Source: Prevotella sp. UBA4376
GTDB lineage: Bacteria > Bacteroidota > Bacteroidia > Bacteroidales > Bacteroidaceae
NCBI GenBank assembly: GCA_002391185.1
Contig: DGRY01000033.1
Span: 242 to 20,656 of the forward strand
Direction: 5' to 3'
Length of the DNA stretch: 20,415 nucleotides
Shown here: positions 1 to 7,814 of the stretch, piece by piece
Layout: the number at the start of each line of letters is the position of its first letter
Numbering within the stretch: position 1 is the stretch's first letter
Notes under the pieces: generated by a model
Seen by the model: only the letters and a program-made list of their open reading frames with translations
What the model was told of the DNA's origin: nothing
The model's database searches: none
Made by a program: the position numbers and the translations under genes

Positions 1-1049
1 CAGTGGAAGCCCATGAATGTATCTGTGAGGCTATACTTCTGACCATACTTAGGAACGATATCCTCATCGTAGATGTACTTAGGTGTAGAGTTGTTGATAT
101 CAAGCAGAGTAACAGTATCGTCGCTTGCGCACATACCAATATACTCAGAAAGAGCACCATAGATATCAACCTCGCATGCTACAGGAATACCACGGCTAAC
201 AAGACGAGAGTTAACATAGCAAGGCTCGAAACCAAACTGGCTTGGGAATGCAGGCCAGCACTTGTCTGCGAATGCTACATACTGACGGTCGCCCTTATGA
301 GCTTCAGCCCAATCAAGCAATGTAAGTTCGAACTGAGCCATACGAGCGAGCAGTTCCTCGTAATATTTACCCTCTCCCATTTCCTTGCGCATATCCTCGC
401 AAACCTCTGGGATACGTGGGTCGTTAGCGTGCTCCTTATAAGCAACAAGAAGGTCGAGCTCTGAGTTCTCCTCAATTTCAACACCAAGTTCGTAAAGTCC
501 CTTGATAGGAGCATTACAAGCGAAGAAATCCTGTGGACGAGGACCGAAAGTGATAATCTTCAAGCCCTTAAGACCAAGAATTACGCGAGCTACAGGTACG
601 AAATCAGCAATCATCTTTGCAATTTCGTCGGCTGTACCTACAGGATAAGCAGGAATGAAGCCCTTAAGATGACGCATACCAAGGTTATATGAGCAGTTAA
701 GCATACCGCAGTAAGCATCACCACGTCCATTGATCATATCACCATCACCCTCTGCAGCTGCTACATACATAACAGGTCCATCAAACTTCTTAGCTATAAG
801 AGTTTCTGGTGTTTCAGGACCAAAGTTACCAAGGAAAACAACGAGAGCGTTGCAACCTGCTGCCTTAACCTCGGCAACAGCCTTGTTCATATCAGCTTCA
901 TTTTCTACTGTTGTCTGGCAGTTGAAAATTTCACCCTTGTACTCTTTAACGATGTTCTCACGACGCTGTGTAGAAAGCGCGATTGGAAAACAGTCGCGGC
1001 TAACAGCAATAATTCCAAGTTTTACGTTAGGAATGTTGTTACTTGTCAT
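1..1049 (-). CDS. L-fucose/L-arabinose isomerase family protein (partial, N-terminal 349 residues)
   Basis: The frame runs from ATG at 1049 through the left window edge without a stop, so the C-terminus is missing; family members are near 480-500 residues. The N-terminus reads MTSNNIPNVKLGIIAVSRDC, followed by a Rossmann-like stretch with VVFLGNFGPETPETL and then VMYVAAAEGDGDMINGRGDA. The visible end, DTFMGFHC, resembles the lead-in to the metal-site region of this superfamily. Known members isomerise aldoses to ketoses in the cytoplasm using Mn2+. The exact sugar cannot be told from this fragment, and some paralogues are annotated only as isomerase-like. No signal peptide is seen. It lies 144 bp downstream of the peptidase gene on the same strand and has its own promoter-like site, so it is probably transcribed separately. 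I am confident of the superfamily and unsure of the substrate. Confidence 0.8.
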   Translation of the reverse strand, partial: MTSNNIPNVKLGIIAVSRDCFPIALSTQRRENIVKEYKGEIFNCQTTVENEADMNKAVAEVKAAGCNALVVFLGNFGPETPETLIAKKFDGPVMYVAAAEGDGDMINGRGDAYCGMLNCSYNLGMRHLKGFIPAYPVGTADEIAKMIADFVPVARVILGLKGLKIITFGPRPQDFFACNAPIKGLYELGVEIEENSELDLLVAYKEHANDPRIPEVCEDMRKEMGEGKYYEELLARMAQFELTLLDWAEAHKGDRQYVAFADKCWPAFPSQFGFEPCYVNSRLVSRGIPVACEVDIYGALSEYIGMCASDDTVTLLDINNSTPKYIYDEDIVPKYGQKYSLTDTFMGFH

Positions 1050-1098
1050 AATGTCTTTATTGTTAATATTAGGTTCTATAAATTTCTGATTTGCCCTA

Positions 1099-1106
1099 CA
1101 AACTTA
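1099..1106 (-). promoter_or_regulatory. -7 promoter element for the isomerase-like gene
   Basis: On the minus strand this reads TAAGTTTG, a full match to the Bacteroidota -7 consensus TAnnTTTG, about 50 bp upstream of the ATG at 1049. No clear TTTG lies 19 bp further upstream. An ATGTAACAT palindrome sits at 1154-1162, further upstream in the same gap. Confidence 0.5.
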
Positions 1107-1193
1107 CACAAAAAAACTGAAATACCATTTTTTTACGGGTAAAAAAACACTTAATGTAACATAATCAAATGAATTTGTTACACGAAATGCGTA

Positions 1194-3314
1194 TTACAGC
1201 CCTCTTGCCTTTAGCAAAGACTCCGTATCAGGTGCATCCAATCCTGTAAAATTTGAGAAAGCTTTCATCAAATCGATAGTGAAACCACGACTCAAAATCT
1301 TCTCTTTCAGCTCTTCACCAGTAGAACGATTTAGTGCACCCTTACGCTGAAATGCCTCAGCAACATTATCTGCCAGAACTTCTGTCCAAAGATAGCTATA
1401 ATAGCCAGCAGCATATCCACCACCAAACACATGATTGAAATATGATGTAGAATAACGTGGAGGAATCTGAGTATCAAGCAAGCCTACTTCTGCCAAAGCT
1501 TTTTTCTCAAACTGTTCAGCCTCTGCAGCTGTAGGCACATCCTTTGATGAAAGCATGTGCCAAGCAAGATCAACACATGTTGCAGCAAGATTCTCACCCA
1601 AAGCATAGCAAGGTTGGAAGTTGATAGACTTAAGCATCTTAGCCTTCAAGTCTGCCGGCATCTTATCACCTAAAGCATTCTTTGCATAGTTATCAAAGAT
1701 GTCGTCAATAGAAGCAAAGCTCTCATTAAACTGTGAAGGAAACTCCACAAAGTCACGAGGAACAGCAGTACCACTAAGCGAATTATACTGGCAATTAGAA
1801 AGCATACCATGAAGCGCATGACCAAACTCATGGAACATTGTTGTTGCCTCATCCCATGTAACATATGATGGCTGCCCCTCTGGTGCCTTAGCAAAATTGC
1901 ACACATTATATATAATAGGAATCTGGTTCCATTCTTTGCTCTGCTTAGCAAAAGAGCTCATCCATGCCCCACCCCTCTTAGTTGGGCGACGAAAATAATC
2001 GCAATACCATAGAGCAATCGTTTTGCCCTGTGCATTCACAACCTCGTAGGTCTTCATATCTTTATGATAACCAGGGATATCCTTGCGCTGCTTGAAAGTA
2101 AGACCATAAACCTTTTCTGCTGCATAGAAAACGCCATTTTTCATCACGCTGTCAATATTGAAGTATTGCTTAACCTCATCATCATTAACGTTAAGCTGCT
2201 CCTGTTTCATCTTTGCGGAATAGTAAAAACGGTCGTATGGCTGAAGACGGAAATCGGATCCCTGAGTTCTCTGTGCATAAGCCTGAATTTCGGCAGTTTC
2301 CTTGTCGGCTACAGGTTTATAAACCTTAATAAGGTTTTTGAGGAAAGAATAAACGTTCTCAGGATTCTTAGCCATTGTTTTCTCTAACGAGAACTCTGCA
2401 TAGTTTTTGTAGCCCATTATTTCAGCTATTTCAGCACGCAACTTAGCTATTTCTGCGGCAACACCAAGCGTGTTATGCTTATTTGTACCATTAGCGCGAT
2501 TGATAGAAGCCTCGTAAACCTTCTTTCTAAGGTCACGATTATCAAGACTTGCAAGAATAGGCTGCTGTGTGGTGTTAACAATAACTATAGCGTAAGGCGC
2601 CTTACCCCCACGGCTCTCTGCATCTTTCTTGCACTGAGCAATATCCTGCTGACTCAAGCCCTTTAGTTCATCAACAGAGTTTACCCAAACAACAGCATCA
2701 TTTGTTGCATCAGGAAGCATATTTCCCCACTGCTGCTGTAGGTCTGAAATACGATTATTTATCTGCTCCAGGCGTATCTTTTTCTCTTTTGGAAGTAACG
2801 CTCCACCACGCACAAAGCCCTTGTATGTTTCTTCCAAAAGACGTTTATCTTCTCCAGTTAGAGTCTTGTATTCGTGGTCATATACATATTTTACTCTCTC
2901 AAACAACTTATCATTGAATGCAACTTCATTCTCAAACTTAACAAGTTCTGGCATAATAGCCTTTTGAGTTTCAGCTATCTTAGGAGTTTTATCAGAACCA
3001 GTAAGGCAAAAGAAAATACTTGAAACGCGGTCAAGCAACTTTCCGCTGTTCTCATAAGCTTTTATTGTGTTTGCAAACGTAGGCTTAGCTTTATTTGAAA
3101 CTATCTTCTTGATGTTCACTCTAGAATTCGCAATGGCAGCCTGTAACGCCGGCAGATAATCGTTCTCGCTGATTCTATTAAAATCGGGAGCCCCAAAAGG
3201 AAGTGTACTCTGTTGTAACAGAGGATTCTTGCTGTTAATTTTCTGTGCCATAGACAGGGATAAAGTGGAAGCAAGTCCCACAGTTAGAAATGTTCTCGTA
3301 ATTGACGCATTCAT
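1194..3314 (-). CDS. dcp: Exported M3 family peptidyl-dipeptidase (Dcp-like)
   Basis: This 706-residue protein has the M3 (thimet oligopeptidase/Dcp) zinc site HEFGH at residues 495-499 (TMFHEFGHALHGM). The third ligand is Glu524 in FVEFPSQFNESFA, and the spacing and SGT-PRDFVEFPSQ context match Dcp. Dcp enzymes remove C-terminal dipeptides from oligopeptides. Residues 1-23 form a signal peptide (MNASITRTFL then a hydrophobic run ending SMAQ), so it probably acts in the periplasm; E. coli Dcp lacks such a signal, but exported versions are common in Bacteroidota. Length is normal for the family and no active-site residue is missing. It is transcribed divergently from an MFS carrier, which suggests that released dipeptides may be taken up by that neighbour (inference). 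The start is supported by a good promoter 33-63 bp upstream. Confidence 0.92.
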   Translation of the reverse strand: MNASITRTFLTVGLASTLSLSMAQKINSKNPLLQQSTLPFGAPDFNRISENDYLPALQAAIANSRVNIKKIVSNKAKPTFANTIKAYENSGKLLDRVSSIFFCLTGSDKTPKIAETQKAIMPELVKFENEVAFNDKLFERVKYVYDHEYKTLTGEDKRLLEETYKGFVRGGALLPKEKKIRLEQINNRISDLQQQWGNMLPDATNDAVVWVNSVDELKGLSQQDIAQCKKDAESRGGKAPYAIVIVNTTQQPILASLDNRDLRKKVYEASINRANGTNKHNTLGVAAEIAKLRAEIAEIMGYKNYAEFSLEKTMAKNPENVYSFLKNLIKVYKPVADKETAEIQAYAQRTQGSDFRLQPYDRFYYSAKMKQEQLNVNDDEVKQYFNIDSVMKNGVFYAAEKVYGLTFKQRKDIPGYHKDMKTYEVVNAQGKTIALWYCDYFRRPTKRGGAWMSSFAKQSKEWNQIPIIYNVCNFAKAPEGQPSYVTWDEATTMFHEFGHALHGMLSNCQYNSLSGTAVPRDFVEFPSQFNESFASIDDIFDNYAKNALGDKMPADLKAKMLKSINFQPCYALGENLAATCVDLAWHMLSSKDVPTAAEAEQFEKKALAEVGLLDTQIPPRYSTSYFNHVFGGGYAAGYYSYLWTEVLADNVAEAFQRKGALNRSTGEELKEKILSRGFTIDLMKAFSNFTGLDAPDTESLLKARGL

Positions 3315-3346
3315 CTGGTTATAAATTAATGTTCAACAAATTGGTG

Positions 3347-3377
3347 TAAAATTACATCAAAAAAAAGAGAATACAAA
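3347..3377 (-). promoter_or_regulatory. Promoter of dcp
   Basis: On the minus strand a TTTG (3377-3374) is followed after exactly 19 bp by TAATTTTA (3354-3347). This matches the Bacteroidota -33/-7 promoter with one deviation in the last base of the -7 box. It is 33 bp from the ATG at 3314. Confidence 0.55.
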
Positions 3378-3430
3378 ACAAAAAACATTTTTTATATGTC
3401 ATACATCATTATTTATTCCAACATCTTTCG

Positions 3431-3438
3431 TATCTTTG
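3431..3438 (+). promoter_or_regulatory. -7 promoter element of the MFS gene
   Basis: TATCTTTG matches the TAnnTTTG consensus, 31 bp before the ATG at 3470. The -33 region is only AT-rich. It shares a 155-bp intergenic region with the divergent dcp promoter. Its position argues against the upstream TTG at 3452 as start, since that would leave a leader of only a few bases. Confidence 0.5.
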
Positions 3439-3469
3439 CAAACATCAAGAGTTGAAAACGCATACAAAC

Positions 3470-4837
3470 ATGGCCGCACAACACAACGACACAGCAACAG
3501 CAGCACGCCACCGCTGGACAGTTCTGATCCTTGCTTCTACAGTGATGATGATGGGTTACATCTTCTGGAACATCATATCACCAGTATCCACCACACTCAA
3601 AGCACCGCTTACGGAAGGTGGCTTAGCATGGACATCAGCCGAATATGGTTTCTATACCAGCAGCTACACCATTTTCAATTTGTTTATGCTGATGCTGTTC
3701 TTTGGAGGCATAATCCTCGACAAATGTGGCATACGCTTCACTGGCACAGCAGCAACAGGCGCGATGCTCTTTGGCAGCATTATAAACTACTATGCAATAA
3801 CCCTAATCTCACCAATGGTATATGTTGATCTGCCATTCACATTCTTTGGATTTATACCCCAACATATAAAAATACAAGTGCTTGTTTCAGCTTTGGGGTT
3901 TGGTATTTTCGGTGTAGGATGCGACATCACAGGTATCACAATCTCCAAGATAATAACAAAATGGTTCACCGGGCACGAACTTGCTTCAGCCATGGGTATT
4001 CAAGTTGCGCTGGCTCGTCTTGGAACAGCAATCGCTTTCAGTTTTAGTCCTGTAATAGTTCAAATATCAGGTATGAATAGCCTGCTCAAAACAGGGACTA
4101 CCCTACTCCTTTTTGGTTTTATACTTTTTATAGTATATTGCTTTATGGACAAAAAACTTGATGTAAAATGCGCACCCAAACAATCACACACAGAAAATAC
4201 GAACGAAGACAACGCCTTTCATTTCAGCGACCTACACAATGTGCTTCACAACAAAGGTTTTTGGGCTATTGCTTTTTTGTGCGTGCTTTATTATGCGTCT
4301 ATACGCACATTCATGAATTTTGCTACAGATTTTATGGTAAACAGCTATGCTGTTGACAAAGAAACAGCAGGATGGGTTGTTTCTTCCATTCCATACGGAG
4401 CAATCATTCTTAGTCCTCTTTTCGGCATATTATACGACCGTATGAGCCATTCCTACAGACTTATGACTGTAGGTTGTGTCATACTTACCGTAGGACTATT
4501 ATTACTTAACTTTCCCCTATTACATTCCGTATGGTATGCGCTCTTTCTGATGATGCTCATAGGCATAGCCTTCTCACTTGTGCCAGCAGCCTTATGGCCA
4601 ACAGTTCCAAGAATGGTGCCATTAAGACAATTAGGAACAGCCTACAGCATTATATATTACATTCAGAATTTGGGACTATTCATTGTACCTATATGGATAG
4701 GAAATGTTGTTGACCAATACACTTTTATCACAGGTATAAACTATCACATTCCTATGCTTATTTTCACTATTCTATCTGCTGCAGCAATTGTGATGGGGCT
4801 GATATTGCAAATATGGCATAACAAATCACACAATTAA
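3470..4837 (+). CDS. MFS transporter, possibly MFSD1-like dipeptide carrier
   Basis: The 455-residue protein has about 12 hydrophobic segments split by a hydrophilic loop near residues 220-245 (KKLDVKCAPKQSHTENTNED), the usual 6+6 MFS layout. Family-like pieces include FGGIILDKCGIRFTG after the second membrane segment, FGILYDRMSHSYRL at the matching point of the second half, and IIYYIQNLGLFIVPIWIG near the C-terminus. The second-half pattern reminds me of the MFSD1-type carriers, some of which move dipeptides, but I cannot confirm the subfamily by eye. Position beside the exported dipeptidyl-peptidase Dcp fits a dipeptide importer (inference). I chose the ATG at 3470 over an in-frame TTG at 3452 because of the promoter position. 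It ends 18 bp before the promoter of the next gene. Confidence 0.82.
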   Translation: MAAQHNDTATAARHRWTVLILASTVMMMGYIFWNIISPVSTTLKAPLTEGGLAWTSAEYGFYTSSYTIFNLFMLMLFFGGIILDKCGIRFTGTAATGAMLFGSIINYYAITLISPMVYVDLPFTFFGFIPQHIKIQVLVSALGFGIFGVGCDITGITISKIITKWFTGHELASAMGIQVALARLGTAIAFSFSPVIVQISGMNSLLKTGTTLLLFGFILFIVYCFMDKKLDVKCAPKQSHTENTNEDNAFHFSDLHNVLHNKGFWAIAFLCVLYYASIRTFMNFATDFMVNSYAVDKETAGWVVSSIPYGAIILSPLFGILYDRMSHSYRLMTVGCVILTVGLLLLNFPLLHSVWYALFLMMLIGIAFSLVPAALWPTVPRMVPLRQLGTAYSIIYYIQNLGLFIVPIWIGNVVDQYTFITGINYHIPMLIFTILSAAAIVMGLILQIWHNKSHN

Positions 4838-4855
4838 AAAAAATTCACATTCTAC

Positions 4856-4886
4856 TTTTATCTTTCAGACAAAATAAGTACCTTTG
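4856..4886 (+). promoter_or_regulatory. Promoter of the BASS-SulP unit
   Basis: TTTT at 4856-4859 (one base off TTTG) is followed after 19 bp by TACCTTTG at 4879-4886, a full -7 consensus match. The predicted transcription start is about 20 nt before the ATG at 4913. No promoter is seen before the following SulP gene, so the two probably share this one. Confidence 0.6.
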
Positions 4887-4912
4887 CACCAAGTTAAGAA
4901 AAAGATTGGGAC

Positions 4913-5872
4913 ATGGGATTAATACAGTTGTTAAAAAAATGGTCATTGCTATTTGCTATTGCAGTAGGAATGATAGTGTATTGTGCTTTCCGATTCATAA
5001 CGCCTCTGCAAGGAATTGGAAACGTTGCAGGTCCTTTTCTTCAGAGCCTTATGCCATGGTGCTTATTTATGATTCTCTATGTAACATTTTGTAAAATAGA
5101 AGTCAAAGAGCTCCATCCTCGTACATGGCATTTTATTCTCCAAGGCATACGCATTTCACTTTCGGGGCTACTTGTACTGATAATCGTGCATACCACAAAC
5201 CCAGAAGCTCGACTGCTATGGGAAGGCTGTTTTCTATGTGTTATCTGTCCCACTGCCGCCGCAGCAGCAGTCATAACAGAAAAACTTGGTGGAAGCATCA
5301 CATCACTCACAATATATACAATTATAGCCAACTGCGTAACAAGTATCATCATACCACTATTCTTTCCATTAGTAGAGCCTTCTGCTAATATAGCTTTCAT
5401 AAGCATGTCATTAATGATACTAAAGCGTGTTTTCACAGTTCTTGTCATGCCATTGATGCTGGCATTTATAACACGCCGTTACCTACATCAAATATCAGAC
5501 CGCATAAGAGCATCTAAAAATATAGGCTATTATCTGTGGTGTTTCAATCTAACAATCGTAAGTGGAGTAACCATGCACAACATTGTTGAGTCAGAAGTAT
5601 CAGGAATTATTCTTGTTCTTCTACTAATCATTCCACTCTTCGTGTCTATATTTCAGTTCAGCATTGGTAAGGCAGTTGGGTATCCCTATGGTGATAGTAT
5701 CACAGCAGGCCAGGCACTTGGACAGAAAAACACAATTGTTGGTATATGGCTCACCATTACATTCCTCAACCCACTTGTTGCCATAGCGGCAGGTGGTTAT
5801 CTTGTGTGGCAAAACATAATTAACGCCGTACAGATAAGATATAAGGAAAAATATGGCTATATAAAATGGTAA
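4913..5872 (+). CDS. Bile acid:sodium symporter-like (BASS/SBF superfamily) transporter
   Basis: This is a 319-residue membrane protein with about ten hydrophobic segments and little else. The segment CPTAAAAAVITEKLGGSIT (residues 112-130) is the conserved re-entrant PTA-rich motif of one BASS branch, and GQALGQKNTIVGIW (residues 264-277) corresponds to the second half-repeat motif containing Gln-Lys-Asn-Thr. BASS proteins are Na+-coupled carriers for organic anions (bile acids, pyruvate, pantothenate and others); the substrate here is not readable. It has its own promoter and is followed after 36 bp by the SulP gene on the same strand, which suggests co-transcription. The positively charged C-terminal tail (RYKEKYGYIKW) is probably cytoplasmic. 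The main alternative is a broader annotation such as an uncharacterised Na+-dependent transporter. Confidence 0.8.
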   Translation: MGLIQLLKKWSLLFAIAVGMIVYCAFRFITPLQGIGNVAGPFLQSLMPWCLFMILYVTFCKIEVKELHPRTWHFILQGIRISLSGLLVLIIVHTTNPEARLLWEGCFLCVICPTAAAAAVITEKLGGSITSLTIYTIIANCVTSIIIPLFFPLVEPSANIAFISMSLMILKRVFTVLVMPLMLAFITRRYLHQISDRIRASKNIGYYLWCFNLTIVSGVTMHNIVESEVSGIILVLLLIIPLFVSIFQFSIGKAVGYPYGDSITAGQALGQKNTIVGIWLTITFLNPLVAIAAGGYLVWQNIINAVQIRYKEKYGYIKW

Positions 5873-5908
5873 ATTCAAACTATTTATAAATAAAAAAAAG
5901 TTGTTTTA

Positions 5909-7585
5909 ATGATTTCAGGAAGTTTCTTCAAACCACAGCTCGTATTGTCGTTGAGACATTACAACAAGAAAACCTTTGCAGCCGACATCATGGCAGGTAT
6001 AATAGTTGGTATCGTTGCCTTGCCTTTGGCTATTGCATTTGGAATAGCATCGGGTGTATCGCCAGAGAAGGGTATAATCACAGCTATTGTTGCTGGTCTT
6101 GTTATCTCTCTCTTTGGAGGTAGTAAGGTACAGATTGGAGGTCCTACAGGTGCCTTCATCATAATAATATATGGAATTATCCAGCAGTATGGCATGGAAG
6201 GTCTTGCCATTGCAACAGTCATGGCTGGAGTATTCCTAATTCTTCTTGGTGTTTTAAAATTAGGAACAATAATACAATATATCCCCTATCCTATCATTGT
6301 GGGATTCACCAGCGGTATTGCAGTAACAATCTTCACAACGCAAATAAAAGATCTGTTGGGATTACAGATTGACGCGGTACCAGCTGATTTCATAGAAAAA
6401 TGGGGATGCTATTTTGAGCATTTGAATACAATAGACATGTGGAGTGCCATTGTTGGAGTTCTCAGCGTGATAATTATTACCATCACACCAAAATTCAGCA
6501 AAAAAATACCAGGTTCTCTCATTGCTATAATTTTGATGACTGTATTTGTTCTTCTTCTAAAGCAGTATGCAGGTGTAACCTCTGTAGAAACCATTGGTGA
6601 CCGTTTTTCTATTAGCAACGAACTACCATCGGCTGTAGCTCCAGCCCTATCTTGGGATTCTATCAAAGGACTTGTTGGTCCTGCAGTAACAATAGCCGTT
6701 CTCGGTGCTATTGAGTCATTGCTCTCGGCAACAGTTGCCGATGGTGCAATAAGCGCACATCATGATTCTAACCAAGAACTTATCGGACAGGGTATAGCCA
6801 ACCTTGTAACACCAATCTTTGGTGGTATTCCTGCGACAGGTGCCATAGCCCGCACCATGACCAATATCAACAATGGCGGTAAAACTCCAGTTGCAGGTAT
6901 CATCCATGCCATTGTACTTCTCCTCATCTTCCTTTTCCTTATGCCATTAGCACAATACATCCCAATGGCATGTCTTGCCGGAGTTCTTGTTGTTGTGTCA
7001 TACGGCATGAGTGGTTGGCGTTCATGTCTTTCAATCATGCGCAATCCAAAGAGCGATATTATAGTTCTCGTTACCACATTCCTTCTCACAATAGTATTTG
7101 ACCTTACAGTAGCCATCGAGGTTGGCTTGCTTGCTGCTTGCCTTCTCTTTATGCGTCGTATGGCAGAAACAACCGAGGTTAAGGTTATATGCGATGCTAT
7201 AAACATCAACGAAGATGCCGATACCGAGAACACCCAGGAAGAGTCGCTGTCAATTCCAGAAGGAGTTGAGGTATATGAAATTAATGGTCCTTATTTCTTC
7301 GGTGCAGGAAACAAGTTTGAGGAAGTGATGAATGCCTTCTCAGACAAGCCAAAGGTTAGAATCATCCGCATGCGAAAAGTACCATTCATTGATTCAACAG
7401 GTATTCACAACCTTACCAATCTTTGTATCATGAGCGAGAAAAAGGGTATTAAGATTGTGCTGTCTGGTGTAACAGAACGAGTTCACGAAACACTCACAAA
7501 GGCACATTTCCAGCAGATTGTAAGCGAAGAAAATATCTGCAGCCACATAGATTTTGCACTTGAACGTGCAAAACAACTTGTATAA
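5909..7585 (+). CDS. SulP family inorganic anion transporter with STAS domain
   Basis: The 558-residue protein has a membrane domain over residues 20-415 and a cytoplasmic STAS domain over about 440-555. The N-terminal half carries the SulP hallmarks DIMAGIIVGIVALPLAIAFG, then GGSKVQIGGPTGAFIIII, where the substrate-site strand lies in the family. GGIPATGAIARTMTNINNGG is also typical. The STAS domain shows FIDSTG (Asp495-Ser496-Thr497-Gly498), the loop that is phosphorylated in anti-sigma antagonist relatives. SulP members carry sulfate, bicarbonate or dicarboxylates by Na+ or H+ coupling or exchange; substrate is not resolvable here. It follows the BASS gene by 36 bp with no promoter in between and is followed by a hairpin at 7612-7648, so the two genes probably form an operon. 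Confidence 0.93.
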   Translation: MISGSFFKPQLVLSLRHYNKKTFAADIMAGIIVGIVALPLAIAFGIASGVSPEKGIITAIVAGLVISLFGGSKVQIGGPTGAFIIIIYGIIQQYGMEGLAIATVMAGVFLILLGVLKLGTIIQYIPYPIIVGFTSGIAVTIFTTQIKDLLGLQIDAVPADFIEKWGCYFEHLNTIDMWSAIVGVLSVIIITITPKFSKKIPGSLIAIILMTVFVLLLKQYAGVTSVETIGDRFSISNELPSAVAPALSWDSIKGLVGPAVTIAVLGAIESLLSATVADGAISAHHDSNQELIGQGIANLVTPIFGGIPATGAIARTMTNINNGGKTPVAGIIHAIVLLLIFLFLMPLAQYIPMACLAGVLVVVSYGMSGWRSCLSIMRNPKSDIIVLVTTFLLTIVFDLTVAIEVGLLAACLLFMRRMAETTEVKVICDAININEDADTENTQEESLSIPEGVEVYEINGPYFFGAGNKFEEVMNAFSDKPKVRIIRMRKVPFIDSTGIHNLTNLCIMSEKKGIKIVLSGVTERVHETLTKAHFQQIVSEENICSHIDFALERAKQLV

Positions 7586-7611
7586 TTAGAATTACAAGTT
7601 TGGAATTTACT

Positions 7612-7648
7612 AATAACGCTCTTCGCATAGTCTGTGGAGAGCGTTATT
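7612..7648 (+). terminator. Putative terminator of the BASS-SulP operon
   Basis: A perfect 11-bp stem, AATAACGCTCT (7612-7622) with AGAGCGTTATT (7638-7648), closes a 15-nt loop. It begins 27 bp after the SulP stop. The T-tract after it is short, so termination efficiency is uncertain. Confidence 0.5.
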
Positions 7649-7723
7649 CTTTACGCAAATCTCCACATGATGACTAATTCCACATTCTCTTACTTCGGTT
7701 CGTAATTCAAAAATTAAAAACTG

Positions 7724-7731
7724 TACTTTTG
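7724..7731 (+). promoter_or_regulatory. -7 promoter-like element inside the convergent gap
   Basis: TACTTTTG fits the TAnnTTTG consensus on the plus strand, in a gap where no plus-strand gene follows; the next gene is on the minus strand. The -33 region lacks TTTG. It would drive a short transcript ending at the hairpin 7777-7810. Confidence 0.35.
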
Positions 7732-7776
7732 CGTAACTAATTTGTATCAAGACTCACAACTCGTAATTAACAAATC

Positions 7777-7810
7777 ACCAGCATAGCAGACAAGTTTCTG
7801 CTACGCTGGT
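7777..7810 (-). terminator. Terminator hairpin after the hybrid two-component gene
   Basis: Arms at 7777-7790 and 7797-7810 form a 14-bp stem around a 6-nt loop. On the minus strand the single non-Watson-Crick position becomes a G-U wobble, so the stem is complete in that direction, and it begins 4 bp after the stop codon at 7815. In the plus direction the same position is an A-C mismatch, but a T-rich tail (TATTTTATTTT) follows. It may therefore work both ways. Confidence 0.6.
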
Positions 7811-7814
7811 TATT

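Noticed and set aside
3452..3469. TTG start for the MFS protein
   Set aside because: The promoter -7 box ends at 3438, leaving almost no leader; ATG 3470 starts a better N-terminus.
6760..7233. 157-codon minus-strand frame inside the SulP gene
   Set aside because: Shadow frame; the SulP reading frame is complete across it.
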